Assembly: GCA_963693285.1 (NCBI GenBank)
Contig: OY848918.1
Span: 10,549,162-10,613,161, forward strand
DNA from: Xestospongia muta
Lineage: Eukaryota; Porifera; Demospongiae; Haplosclerida; Petrosiidae
Length of the DNA stretch: 64,000 nt
Direction: 5' to 3'
Positions 1-12,800 of this stretch are shown one piece after another (position 1 is the first letter of the stretch; each line of letters starts with the position of its first letter). Under the pieces are notes generated by a model, which saw nothing but the letters and a program-made list of their open reading frames with translations, ran no database searches and was not told where the DNA came from. A program made the position numbers and the translations under genes.

Positions 1-439
1 ATGAAGTTTGCTGATAAAGGATATTTTTGTTGACATTATAGTGCTGCTGTCTTCTCACAAAGGTATGTTGACAAAATAGGAGTAGTTATCAGATATTTAG
101 GGTTTGAGAATACCATTCAGTGGAGACGTTTTTAACAAGATATTTTCAAAGACAAATAATAGTTTAAGTAATGGCATTAAATAACTTATAATCAAAGGTA
201 CTATTAATTAATTAATCTTCATAGTTAGCATTACTCTGTATAACAGTCATACCGTCATAAACAAAGTGGCCTTCACTAGAGGCCAAATAATAAACACATA
301 TGCAGAATATATGAAAAGAATTATTTGTATTGGAGTGGTTTATCAAAGCATGCTAGAAAACTTGAACTGTGAAAGAGCACTCAAAGGATATGTGAAGATG
401 ATACAAATGAACTACAGTTCAAAGTAATCCTGGCTGGAG
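1..439. other. AT-rich non-coding stretch
   Basis: I see no convincing exon, RNA gene or recognised repeat in this stretch. It is AT-rich and its reading frames are short. Confidence 0.5.
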
Positions 440-850
440 CATTGTAAGTTGAAACCGGGCCCACAATACACCAGACCTCGTCACGTTTAAAGGGAGACTA
501 CCAACCGTATCGTAGTCTGCCTTTCGGATACTCATACGAGAACCATCTCAGAGGTAATAATGCATTGCAGACACTGGCCCATAACACACCTATCCAAGCT
601 TGTTTTGGTTTCTTTTTATATGTACTTATTACGATTTTGTCTTCAGGCTCTTGTGGGGTGCGACTGTGTACGCTTATGGAGTTCACAATGTCAACTATGA
701 ATATCGTTACCAGCATCGATGAACCATATAAAAACACTGTTAAAATGATTAAAGCTAAAGCTATATTTTTAAGAGCCAAGAACAAAACTAGTCCAACTAA
801 AAGAAAACTAGAACAACACTACTAATTATCATCACTTTTTATCATATTTA
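440..850. repeat. Interspersed repeat, copy A (direct repeat of 1893-2299)
   Basis: This block of about 410 bp is closely matched in the same orientation at 1893-2299. Both begin near CATTGTAAGTTGAAACCGGG and end near TTTATCATATTTA. It is more GC-rich than its surroundings. A 95-codon frame on the minus strand (498-785) does not survive in the second copy, which has small indels, so I do not treat it as a gene. The family is not recognised; it could be a non-autonomous element or part of a larger composite repeat. Confidence 0.7.
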
Positions 851-1454
851 GCATCAGACATTAATTGATTATTAAAGTAGGTTGTTTCTGACAAATTTGA
901 AATAGTTATAGCAATAAATGTTTTCCTTCTAAAATGTCTATTAAATTGCACGACAATAAATTCTTCTCTTTGTAGCAGAAAACTATTTTTAGCAGTAAAA
1001 ACATATATAAATATAGACACGTAAAAAATATATAAATAATATAAATATTAATTGTCCTTAAAAAAATAAAATAAAATCTATATTATGTAATCCATAAAAT
1101 CTATATTACTTCAATCATAATAATACTGACGTATCTTAAATATCACATCTTTAACTTTTATTAGATTCTCAATATAAGTATTTGAACATATCTTTTAAAC
1201 TAGTCAAATTAAAAAATTATTATACAAAAAATTTATGCTAATAATATTTTATGAAATTTTCTAAGGACCAGTTCTACTGACATTCCTTCCCATTAGTTTA
1301 AACGGGATTTAAGAAAAAAAATGCTGTGTTGCCCAAACGATTTCTCCTCACTCACCCGCTGGGGCTTCCACTTAGGCTCCAGGATTCTCTGCTATTGCTA
1401 GCTATACGAGGTAATCCTGGCTAAAGCGTCACCCTCACTTCAAACCAGCCGTAC

Positions 1455-1876
1455 GTCATTAGAATCCTTAGCACATAACTATTGAAGTCACACTCCACTA
1501 TTAAAATCCTTAGTACATGACTATTGAAGTCACACTCCTTCATTAGAATCCTTAGCACATGACTATTGAAGTCACACTCCTTCATTAGAATCCTTAGTAC
1601 ATGACTATTGAAGTCACACTCCTTCATTAGAATCCTTAGCACATGACTATTGAAGTCACACTCCTTCATTAGAATCCTTAGCACATGACTATTGAAGTCA
1701 CACTCCTTCATTAGAATCCTTAGCACATGACTATTGAAGTCACACTCCTTCATTAGAATCTTAGCACATGACTATTGAAGTCACACTCCACTATTAGAAT
1801 CCTTAGCACATGACTATTGAAGTCACACTCCTCATTAGAATCCTTAGCACATGACCATTGAAGTCACACTCCTTCT
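1455..1876. repeat. 42-bp minisatellite, about 10 copies
   Basis: Tandem units of about 42 bp, each holding GAATCCTTAGCACATGACTA followed by TTGAAGTCACACTCC, repeat about ten times. At least one unit has lost a base. Because 42 is divisible by three, the minus strand reads as a periodic 14-residue repeat (MKECDFNSHVLRIL). That is an effect of the period and not evidence of a protein. Confidence 0.9.
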
Positions 1877-1892
1877 TGACTGTCTAAGCAGT

Positions 1893-2299
1893 CATTGTAA
1901 GTTGAAACCGGGCCCACAATACACCAGACCTCGTCACGTTTAAAGGGAGACTACCAGCCGTATCGTAGTCCGCCTTTTGGATACTCTTACGAGTATACTG
2001 GTAACCATCTCAGAGGTCATGATGCATTGCAGACGCTGGCCCATAACACAAACTATCCAAACTTGTTTTGGTTTGTTTTTATTGTAATTACGATTTTGTC
2101 AGGCTTTTGCGCGACGCGCTGTGTAACCTTATGAAGCTTATTAACGTCAACTATGAAATCGTTACCAGCATCGATGAACCAAAAACACTGTTAAAATAAT
2201 TAAAACTAAAGCTATATTTTTAAGGGCCAAGAACAAAACTAATCCAATTTAAGAAAATTAGAACAACACTACTAATTATAATAATTTTTATCATATTTA
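1893..2299. repeat. Interspersed repeat, copy B (direct repeat of 440-850)
   Basis: This is the second copy of the GC-richer repeat at 440-850, in the same orientation and with several small indels. The two copies flank the 42-bp minisatellite and an AT-rich spacer. Confidence 0.7.
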
Positions 2300-2932
2300 C
2301 TTTTAAAGGGGCTTAAAAAATAAAAATCCTTACTAAACACTTTTCTTCATTATCTTTTGTTCCTTCTATCTAAATTTATAACAACTCCTTTAGTCTTCGA
2401 GTGCTTCAGACTAGTATATTTGGATAACTTTCTCCAGCTAATGGCTGTTGACTTACCTTGTCATAGCCATGATTAGCTAATTATAGAGGGTCAACCTAAG
2501 ACTGTTTATATAACAGTTAATACAAAAATGGACATTCATAATTTTATGTAACAATTTTATAACAAGTCTGGTAAATAACACTATAGAGTGTTTTTACTAA
2601 ATATGTTTAAAGTAATATTATACTTCTTTAGTAATATGAGATGGTGTTCTTGAAAGCCACTTTGACTATCTCATGTTTTATATTTATGTAGGCATTCTTG
2701 TTAGATAGCTTTTTTTCAATTTAGACTTTGTTGTTACATACATACTTATCAAGAAAAACACACATACTTTTAATTGTTAGTGAGATGTTTAGAATAAAAT
2801 AATTGTCTAATCCCACATGTGTATTAATTGTCTTAATAGCCAGTAATATGTAAATGATATGAGAATAGAAGTAATTGTATTTTAGTTTATTTTTACAATA
2901 AGTTGTTGTAAAATTACTTTTGGAACAGAAAG
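2300..2932. other. AT-rich spacer
   Basis: No exon could be supported here. It separates the repeat block from the adhesion-GPCR relic that starts at 2933. Confidence 0.4.
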
Positions 2933-3208
2933 ACAGGCAAAGACTTCAATGAACTAACATCATCTAAATTTTCAAATAAACTCAAAAAACAAGTCCCTGG
3001 TACAACAGACAGTTTACCTATAATTATTCCTTCTATCCAACAAGTTGGTAAGAGTGTTACTGAGAAAGCTCTAGAAAGTATGATGATAGAGTCAAAAATA
3101 AAAGATGCCATGTCTGCTGAGACAACATTCACCAAAAAGAAAACATTGGAAGGTAAAGAAGAGAAAGAGGATCAGTCACATAGTGTATCTATCATCCAAG
3201 ATTTATAA
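2933..3208 (+). pseudogene. Relic of an adhesion-GPCR cytoplasmic tail
   Basis: A 91-codon frame running to a TAA stop matches the last part of the final exon of gene 3. It starts at TGKDFNELTS and contains KQVPGTT, ESMMIESKIKDAMSAETTF and a final QSHSVSIIQDL; gene 3 has TGKDFNELTS, KHVPGTT, KSMKTESKIEGVTSAETTF and QSQSVSNTQDS. The transmembrane segments that should precede it are absent: the upstream sequence is unrelated AT-rich DNA. I call it a truncated pseudogene of a gene 3 paralogue. The frame itself is undamaged, so truncation may be recent. The last 43 bp belong to the tandem duplication beginning at 3166. Confidence 0.85.
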
Positions 3209-3999
3209 GTAGAACTTGTGTTATTGCCAGTCGTTTTTTAGTGACACTAATATAAGTGTTTTTTTAATGTTCTTTTGGTTTTGAAGTTGTAGTTTAATAA
3301 ATCTTAAGTGTTACATAGTGATCAGAGTTGACTTTCTAAAAAAACCTCATACAGTCTTCTTTTATTCTAAGTAGTAAGTATTTCTGTGAGTCACTACCAG
3401 TTCATATATTCAAAAGATGCTATGTTATTTTAAACAGCTACACTGTGTATATCATTCACCATTATATAAATTACTTTATCAGTTTCTATAATGAAATACT
3501 AAGATATTAGGTAATTCATAACATCAATTACTCTGTTAATTATCACAAGCTGACACAAATTATCCATAGTATGTCACCGATAGTTTTACCACATGAGAGA
3601 CACACTCTTGTTTTAATGTGCATACTGTCTAAGGAATCTATGGCAAAAAATAAATTACTATACCTTTGTGAAATGGTTGCTGTAACAAGATTGAAGTGGA
3701 AGTGTTAGTCAATATGAGTACTACATGTTGATATTGTATTAGCATCAACTGATAATGTTGGTAGCTTTGTTAGTGAATTAACATGTAGCAGAAACTTTGC
3801 AGTAAGTGACATAACTCAAAGTATACATGAACCATGTGCATGGACACTATTTTATATCTGTAGATAACAGACAGTGAATTCAGTAGGTCTTATCATCCTG
3901 TTACTACCGGTTAGTTCTGTTGTAGGTTGTCCTATTAAAGATAAACATCATGTGAGTTATATGTCTATTTTTGTTTAATCACAAATGTTGTTATTACAG

Positions 4000-4205
4000 T
4001 TGTACTTCCAGTCATTGTCATAATGTTATTATCAGTTATAACTGTGGCTTTTATGTCAGTGATATGTTGATTTAGTATAAAGAAAAAAAATCGGCCCCAA
4101 CTACCTCTCTAACTATCACATTCATAACTTTCAATACATGACAGTCCTAATATAGATACACTATTGATGTTGCTACAACACTGAAACTAAAAAAATAATG
4201 CTTTT
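4000..4205 (+). pseudogene. Relic TM/tail exon with early stop (copy 1)
   Basis: After an acceptor-like CAG, the exon reads VVLPVIVIMLLSVITVAF followed by MSVIC and TGA at 4068-4070. It matches the TM exon of gene 4, where the next codon is TGG (Trp), so the stop looks like a TGG to TGA change. Decayed tail sequence continues to about 4200, including the equivalent of the LELKENVAY coding segment. The upstream 42-bp microexon is degraded. If transcribed it could end a tail-less membrane protein, but a relic is more likely. Confidence 0.75.
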
Positions 4206-4797
4206 GGTCACATGAGAAAGCTATTGAGTGATTTGTACATTCATTGAAAGATTATGTGTGAAAAATTGTGTGAACTTTGTTAGAACATATTTGTAAGCAA
4301 AAATATTTTTTGTTAAATAAATCACAACTTGTGGCACTCTTAGTGTTGTAGGCATTGATTGATAAAACAATGATATGAGCCACTAAAAACCATACTCTAG
4401 AACCACAGGTGCAGTTCTTACCATATAATGCAATATTTATAGTTACTCTCAGTGATGTGTTGCATGGCTTGCATAATAAATTGATAGCGTCTAGTTTCTG
4501 ATATTTATTTCTTTGTAATTCTTATGTGTTACATAAGGTATATATACGTGTAGACATTACCAGTAACAGTCCATTAACAAAGTAACTAATGATAAAAAAC
4601 CTTGCAAACATACCACCTACTTGTTAGTTTTACTAAGTGATACATTAACTAGACAGATAGTTTAGTGTAAAAACAGCACAATAAAATAACACATTTGGAA
4701 AAGTATTTGGAACACTATACTCACTATATAACAAGACTGAACTGTTGTTTTAAGAAAAGAACTAACTAAAGGCTACTAGCTACTGTCTTGTGTTAAG

Positions 4798-5104
4798 ATG
4801 ACTAATAAAGTAACTTTCTTGTTGTTCATTCTCTTACCTACAACAGGTAAGCAGGCTATATTTAATATTATTGTAAACAGGAAATTATTATACTACTTTA
4901 TACCAGCACTAACCCAGACACCAACTCTATCAACATTCAGTGAAGATGATATGGTACAATGTTTCAATGATGCTACATCATGTAATGCTAACAGTAATGT
5001 AATGATGATAACTGCTGGACAATGTTGTAATTCAACTGGAGGATCTTCTAGACATGTGAGAGTTGTTATTCCAGGTAATCAAGCTTTTTGTGGCAGTTGT
5101 TTTG
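4798..5104 (+). CDS. Spare leader exon pair (signal peptide + Cys-rich module), copy 0
   Basis: Exon 1 (4798-4846) encodes the signal peptide MTNKVTFLLFILLPTT and exon 2 (4907-5104) a secreted module with six cysteines around QCFND, SCNANS, TAGQCCN and FCGSCF. They are almost identical to the leader exons of gene 1 at 6645-6951 because they lie in the first copy of the tandem duplication. Both exons keep GT-AG borders and end in phase 1. No exon 3 follows before the duplicate begins, so this is either a stranded fragment or an alternative promoter and first-exon set that splices into gene 1 at 7771. The 60-bp intron between them is in frame and stop-free. Confidence 0.6.
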
Positions 5105-5963
5105 GTGAGTATATTATTATAATATTATAATAGAGGATCAGTCACATAGTGTATCTATCATCCAAGATTTATAAGTAGAACTTGTGTTATTGTCAGTCGT
5201 TTTTAGTAACACTAATATAAGTTTTTTTTAGTGTTCTTTTGGTTTTAAAGTTGTAGTTTAATGAATCTTAAGTGTTACATAGTGATCAGAGTTGACTTTC
5301 TAAAAAAACCTCACACAGTCTTCTGTTATTCTAAGTAGTAAGTATTTCTGTGAGTCACTACCAGTTCATATATTCAAAAGATGCTATGTTATTTTAAACA
5401 GCTACACTGTGTATATCATTCACCATTATATAAATTACTTTATCAGTTTCTATAATGAAATACTAAGATATTAGGTAATTCATAACATCAATTACTCTGT
5501 TAATTATCACAAGCTGACACAAATTATCCATAGTATGCCACCAATACTTTTACCACATGAGAGACACACTCTTGTTTTAATGTGCATACTGTCTAAGGAA
5601 TCTATGGCAAAAAATAAATTACTATACCTTTGTGAAATGGTAGCTATAACAAGATTGAAATGGCAGTGTTAGTCAATATGAGTGCTACATGTTGATATTG
5701 TATTAGCATCAACTGATAATGTTGGTAGCTTTGTTAGTGAATTAACATGTAGCAGAAACTTTGCAGTAAGTGACATAACTCAAAGTATACATGAACCATG
5801 TGCATGGACACTATTTTATATCTGTAGATAACAGACAGTGAATTCAGTAGGTCTTATCATCCTGTTACTACCGGTTAGTTCTGTTGTAGGTTGTCCTATT
5901 AAAGATAAACATCATGTGAGTTATATGTCTATTTTTGTTTAATCACAAATGTTGTTATTACAG

Positions 5964-6165
5964 TTGTACTTCCAGTCATTGTCATAATGTTATTATCAGT
6001 TATAACTGTGGCTTTTATGTCAGTGATATGTTGATTTAGTATAAAGAAAAAAAATCGGCCCCAACTACCTCTCTAACTATCACATTCATAACTTTCAATA
6101 CATGACAGTCCTAATATAGATACACTATTGATGTTGCTACAACACTGAAACTAAAAAAATAATGC
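5964..6165 (+). pseudogene. Relic TM/tail exon with early stop (copy 2)
   Basis: This duplicate of the relic TM exon at 4000 has the same TGA (6032-6034) directly after the membrane segment and the same decayed tail sequence. Confidence 0.75.
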
Positions 6166-6522
6166 TTTTGGTCACATGAGAAAGCTATTGAGTGATTTGT
6201 ACATTCATTGAAAGATTATGTGTGAAAAATTGTGTGAACTTTGTTAGAACATATTTGTAAGCAAAAATATTTTTTGTTAAATAAATCACAACTTGTGGCA
6301 CTCTTAGTGTTGTAGGCATTGATTGATAAAACAATGATATGAGCCACTAAAAACCATACTCTAGAACCACAGGTGCAGTTCTTACCATATAATGCAATAT
6401 TTATAGTTACTCTCAATGATGTGTTGCATGGCTTGCATAATAAATTGATAGCGTCTAGTTTCTGATATTTATTTCTTTGTAATTCTTATGTGTTACATAA
6501 GGTATATATACGTGTAAAAACA

Positions 6523-6644
6523 GCACAATAAAATAACACATTTGGAAAAGTATTTGGAACACTATACTCACTATATAACAAGACTGAACTGTTGTTTTAA
6601 GAAAAGAACTAACTAAAGGCTACTAGCTACTGTCTTGTGTTAAG
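6523..6644 (+). promoter_or_regulatory. Conserved 5' proximal region, MTN-class genes
   Basis: The sequence just upstream of the ATG at 6645 contains CAATAAAATAACACATTTGG and a GACTGAACTG motif. Related motifs precede the leader ATGs at 4798, 19283 and 41564. The region probably holds the core promoter and 5' UTR of this subfamily. No transcription start can be fixed from sequence alone. Confidence 0.4.
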
Positions 6645-6951
6645 ATGACTAATAAAGTAACTTTCTTGTTGTTCATTCTCTTACCTACAACAGGTAAGCA
6701 GGCTATATTTAATATTATTGTAAACAGGAAATTATTATACTACTTTATACCAGCACTAACCCAGACACCAACTCTATCAACATTCAGTGAAGATGATATG
6801 GTACAATGTTTCAATGATGCTACATCATGTAATGCTAACAGTAATGTAATGATGATAACTGCTGGACAATGTTGTAATTCAACTGGAGGATCTTCTAGAC
6901 ATGTGAGAGTTGTTATTCCAGGTGATCAAGGTTTTTGTGGCAGTTGTTTTG
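6645..6951 (+). CDS. Gene 1 leader exons 1-2
   Basis: Exon 1 (6645-6693) encodes MTNKVTFLLFILLPTT, a clear signal peptide. Exon 2 (6754-6951) encodes the Cys-rich N-terminal module with six cysteines, a family I do not recognise by name, shared by all five leader-bearing genes in the window. The start is chosen because it opens a hydrophobic leader and is conserved in the paralogues. Intron 1 is 60 bp, divisible by three and free of stops, so its retention would keep the frame. Confidence 0.85.
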
Positions 6952-9800
6952 GTGAGTTTATTATTATAATAAATATAAACTGTGTCAAAAGAATCAATTT
7001 ACTGAAATAATAATAATATGCATAATTACGCTTAGATTTAATTAAAAATAAAAACCTAATATTGCTATAGAACAATAAAGTGCAAATAATAGGAAACAAA
7101 TTATATAATAATTATATAATATTAGACAATTTAGAGTATTTCATGGTCTTTAATGATCAGCTTAAAGAAGATCCGCGATTGTTATTGTATGATTGATAAG
7201 CCAGTAATTGTAAGTCTAGCTACAATGAAGTGTTCCTTGTCGTTTGTTAGCTAGAACTTCGAATAATTCCAAGAGTTCCCTGTTATCACTTAGACATTAA
7301 TAACAATATATTCATCCAATATGTAAGAACACCACTTTTTGTGAGTTGGTTAAACATAGACCCTCTTCTAGCATGCTACATCTTTTGCTAATAACTACCT
7401 AAACTCATATTTTAAATTAATCAAATAAGTAAATAAAATATTTTCGAAAATATGAAGTGATGGATAATATCAGGCCAATACAAAGAATACAAGCAACATA
7501 TAGGGATGGCAATTACATCATCACTACATAATAAACAGATGGCATGAATAAATAAGGATATTCAATATCTAAATCACTAAAAATATCAATGATATGATGT
7601 TGCATTCTGTACTATTATCAAGTACTATCTTGTTTGCATTCTTTATATCGAACTGGCATTACCTATCCTTACATATATTTTATTTTGTAAAAAAATGTTT
7701 TAATTTACATATGTATAATATTATAATCAATCAATCTAATGATTGCAACAGTAATTATCATATTATATAGCTGTTACATTCAGTCAAAAATCATATTCCT
7801 TTGGACCTGAAAACAGAGGAGAAACTGTACCTTTTCCAATAACTGTTTCATATTTCTCTGGTACTGGTAACTATGGTGTCAGACTCAGGGTTAGTAATAG
7901 CCCAGATCCATTACCAAGTGAGTTCTTGTTACAATAAAATGTTATTATTGACTTTGTAGATGGTGGACGTTTTATCAGGAGATTTTCTAATAATGACATT
8001 CAGTATACACCATCAACTACATCACACAACTTCTCTATGACATTAGCTACTAATGGAAACCAGGTTGCTCTTGAAGATGCACTAAAATTTACTCTTGTTT
8101 TGTCTGTAACTTCCTCCTCCTTCAGTGGTTTTACAGTTATTGTATTGAGTTCAGCTAATGTTATAATAGATGATTTAGATGGTGAGTAAATAAGACAGTT
8201 ACATGTACACATGTTGTTCTATACATAACAATGTTGAATATAGTCCTGAATATTAATAGAACAGTGAGAACCTTACTTAAAATCAGAATTTATACTAATG
8301 ATACTAATATTTTATTTTATTTTATTAGTAATCATGATAAGATTTGATGAAGCATCAGTTCTTCATGAAGTTCAAGAAGCTTCTGGACTTGTGTCTGTTG
8401 TAATTTATCGTGATACTGTTGGATTTCAAACATCATTTAATGTGACTATAACTACAAGAGCGTATAGTGAAGATCCTCATACTTTGTCTCAAGATCAATC
8501 AATAGCAACACCTAATATTGGTATGACAATAATATTATGAATCATTGATAATTGTAACTGTTACTAGATTATATTGATGGTGAGACAGTTACAAAGCAAT
8601 TTACAGCTGGAAGTACAGATACTGAAAGAACATTTGAATTTACAATCATAAATGATAAAATTGTTGAATTGGATGAACTCTTTGATCTTGTTATAACTGT
8701 TAGTGATCCTCGAGTAAAGATAAAACATGAAGTGGGTTATGCTTCAATCTCTGATGATGAAAGTAAACACATATATTATACTGTTTGTACTATATCTTGT
8801 TGCTCTATAGAATTCAGTATTGGTTTTAACCAAACAGAGTACACAATATATGAAGGTGAAAATATAACATTGACTGTGATAGAATATCAAGGATTCACTG
8901 GTGGTTTGGCACGTGGTGGAGTGCCTGAACTTCATCTACCTAGATCTTTTCTATTATTTTTTGATATATACAGTTCAGCTGATGAAAGTTAGTATCATTT
9001 CTAGAAAAACATTATCTCACATTATCACTATAGATGTTGACTTCACAATCAACAAAACACTTCCTCAATTCTCATACTCTCCTAATAACACTATTAACAG
9101 TATTTCTGTACCATTTCATAGTTTTAGTGATAATGTTCTTGAGAGATCTGAAACAGCTGTCTTAGAAATAAGACTTTATGAAACTGGTAGTTTTATACAA
9201 ATTCAGAATAGCATTGTCCAACGTGTAATTATCACCATTTTGGATAAAACTGGTAAGATTTGCATTATATAATGAAATTAATACATTATATGGTGGTTTT
9301 GTAAAGTCTTCATAATTGAGAATATTAATTAGTTATTTACTAGTCAACAATTTATTAATACATAGTTAAATCATGGCACATAGAAATCTGTGTCACTGTC
9401 TGATTTTGTTGTGTGTGCATTTAAATAAAGTATTGTAATACTATAGTTGAATTGATCTATACAGTAAAACACTGACGTTTTGAAAATTGTGGAGCAATTG
9501 CTAAAATATATATTATTCAGTCTTGGCTTCATTAGTTGCTATGTACATTAGCAGTTTATTTTCTTTTAATTGTTGTAGTTAATAACAATTTTTGTTGTTC
9601 ATATAATGAACAAATACTTCTCATAATGTGAAGTAGAAATGAATGATGATATTAAAATATCATCAATTCCATTGAGTATATCTACTGCAGATAATTTTAA
9701 ATAAGGAAATGTTTGCAACCATAACTTTAGCTTATTCCCAATGAGTTCAAAATAGGGTGGTTCCACTGTATACATAATTATGTATGCATAAATATATATA

Positions 9801-9847
<47 letters not shown>

Positions 9848-12800
9848 GCAACTTCTAGCATCATATCTCATTGGAAGAAAGTGATAGTATAATGTATTAA
9901 CATGTGTCATCTTTCTATAGTAGCCACAGTGAGGTTGTCTGTCAATAAATATAACACATCAGAGTCAGTTGGAGGAGTACAGGTGTGTGCAGACTTAATT
10001 AATGTGACTATGCAACTGGTGAAAGATTGCGAGTAAATTTTGCTTTTATTGATGGATCAGCATTGCAAAACCGTAAGAGTTGGACAATAATATGTTAATG
10101 TTTATTGAGATGCTCTTCTCTGTAGAGGATTATTTTCAATTTCCTTTTCTGCCTACCTATTTTAATTTTATTACACCCAATACACAAGCATGTATTACTA
10201 TCACAATTGTGGATGACAACATCAAAGAACCTTTACTTGAATTCTTTAATATAACATTACTACCTTATGATCCAAATACAAGTCCTACTCCAGGTTATAC
10301 AGGACTAACTGTAGATACAACCCCTTCAAGTATTTATATAGAAGATGATGATGGTAAATTGATTTTATCAATATGTCAGTTACATTTAAATACTTGAGCA
10401 GAAGCTGTAGTTAGATTTGAACAATCAAATGTCACATTCTCTGAAGCTGATGGTGATCAACATATTAATGTTATACTAGATGGAGGACAAATATCAAACA
10501 ACCAAACTATAGAAGTTTATGATATTAAAACAAGTAATCACTTACTATAACATATTACCTATATGTTTGAGCTGAACTACTGACCTTAATATGTTTGCTT
10601 CTTTCCAGACCAAAGTATTGAAATTGTTACATTTGTTGTTGGCATTCTACCTCCTCAAAGACAACCTGTTGTCTTCCCTGTTGTTAACAACAATATTGCT
10701 CAAGAGTTTGACAAATTGACACAACTTGGTTTAAGAATGTATGGTCAACTACAAGAAGGAACTCCATTTACTATGAATGTAACAGTTGTGGATGATGATG
10801 GTACATAGAACCTTACTAAAAAGTCATTCCCTCACTTTAATGCTTTTTTAAAACTTGTAATTCTGTTATATTTCTCTTTAGTTGTTTCTGTGAACTTTAG
10901 TCAGTTCTTGTACTCTTACAGTGAGGGCTATGGTGTAGTATCAGATATTACTGTTGTATTATCTACTGAAATAGCTCAAGATCTTACTGTAACTGTAATT
11001 AGAGGTGAAAAATATTTAATTTTGTGATTGTTTAATATATTGTTACTTTAGGACCTGGTAGTCAACCTTCAACAGTTGAAATATCTGGTGTTAATGTAAA
11101 TAAAATTATAACATTTACAACACATGGAGTACTGTCTCAAGGACTACCTAGCTTTACTATCATCAATGATACTGTTGCCCTGGAGACAATAGAACAATAC
11201 AATCTTTTCTTTAGTAACCCATCCATAACTAATGGTGTCACACTAGGTCCAGATACAACAATACAAATTATTGATGATGATGGTAATGACTATAAAAACA
11301 CCAGTATATACTGTGAAGTAGTATATATTGACTTTAGTAAAAATACATTTTGAAATATCTAGTGTTAATGTAAATCAAATTATGAGATTCACAGCATATG
11401 GAGTACAATCTCAAGGACTACATAATTTTCCCATTGTCGATGATACTGTTGCCCTGGAGACCATAGAACAATATGATCTTTCCTTTAGTAACCTATCCAT
11501 AACTAATTGTGTCACACTAGGTCCAAATACAACAATACAAATTACAGATGATGATGGTAATGACTATAACAACACTAGTAAAGACAATGGAAAAATATAC
11601 ATTGAATTTAATGCATTTTATTTATTGAAAAGCACTTGTTCTATATAGTACCACTTAAGTTATTGGCATAGTTTAACCTCAATCTGAATATACATGTATC
11701 CTATCATCATTTTCATTGTTTTAATTATATTTTTTTAGTTATTATCGTCAATTTTGGTCAAAGCTTATATTCATACAGTGAGAATCATGGAGTAGTATCA
11801 GATATTACTATTATATTAAGTACTGCAATAGCTCAAAGTCTTACTGTCACTATATCTGGAGGTAATGATAAATATACTATAACTGTTTAATATCTTATTA
11901 CTTTAGGACCTGGTACTCAACCTTCAACTGTTGAAATATCTGGTGTTGATGTAAATGAAACTATCAATTTTACAGCACATGGAGCACAGTCTCAAGGACT
12001 ACCTAGTTTTACTATCATCAATGATACTGTTGCTCTGGAGACTATTGAACAGTATAATCTTTCTTTTCACAACCCATCTATAGCCAATGGTGTTATATTT
12101 AGTTTTGCTACTATAATAAGAATTATTGATGATGATGGTAAGAAATTATATCTTATTTTCAATTCAATTTTGTTATTTTATTTTATTAGTTATTAGAATA
12201 AGATTTAATGAAGAACAACTTCATGAAGCTCAAAAGTCTTCTGGACATGTGTCTGTTGTAGTTAGTCATGATACTATTTCATTTGCTACATCATTTAATG
12301 TGACTATAACTACAAGAGAGTATAGTGGAGATCCTTCAAGTTTGACTCAAGATCAATCAATAGCAACACCTAATATTGGTATGACAATAATATTATAAAC
12401 CAGTGACAATTTTAATTGTTACTAGATTATATTGATGGTGAGACAGTTACAAAGACATTTACAGCTAAAAGTACAGATACTGAAAGAACATTTAAATTTA
12501 CCATCATAGATGATAAAATTGTTGAATTGGATGAACTCTTTGATCTTATTATAACTGTTAGTGAACCTCGAGTAGTTATAGAAAGAGATGTAGGTTATGC
12601 TGTAATATCTGAAGATGAAAGTAAACCTATATATTGTGTTGTGTGTATGGTATATCATGTTGCTATATAGAATTCAGCATTGGTTTTAACCAAACAGAGT
12701 ACACAATATATGAAGGTGAAAATATAACATTGACTGTAATAGACTATCATGGATTTACTGGTGGTCGGAATGTTGATGGAGTGCCTGAACCTCATCTACT

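Larger units (their letters stand above)
3166..5131. repeat. Segmental tandem duplication, copy 1
   Basis: This is the first copy of a head-to-tail duplication with an offset of 1,966 bp. It runs from the end of the adhesion-GPCR relic, through a relic TM exon, to just past a leader exon pair, and is nearly identical to 5132-6972. It keeps about 117 bp (4548-4664) that copy 2 lacks. A GTGTA motif flanks that segment, so copy 2 probably lost it by microhomology deletion. Confidence 0.92.
5132..6972. repeat. Segmental tandem duplication, copy 2
   Basis: This is the second copy of the unit at 3166-5131. Its leader exons are those of gene 1. It lacks the 117 bp between the two GTGTA motifs of copy 1. 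High identity through non-coding DNA points to a recent duplication. Confidence 0.92.

Noticed and set aside
498..785. 95-codon minus-strand frame with a hydrophobic start
   Set aside because: It lies inside an interspersed repeat and is disrupted in the second copy at 1893-2299. No known domain.
1421..1753. Minus-strand frame of 14-residue repeats (MKECDFNSHVLRIL)
   Set aside because: It is a translation of the 42-bp minisatellite. It breaks where a unit loses one base and has no flanking gene structure.
1455..1876. Possible CRISPR array
   Set aside because: The 42-bp units are contiguous with no unique spacers, and the context is eukaryotic.
440..2299. LTR retrotransposon with the 410-bp repeats as LTRs
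   Set aside because: The interior has no gag/pol-like frame, primer-binding site or polypurine tract that I can support.
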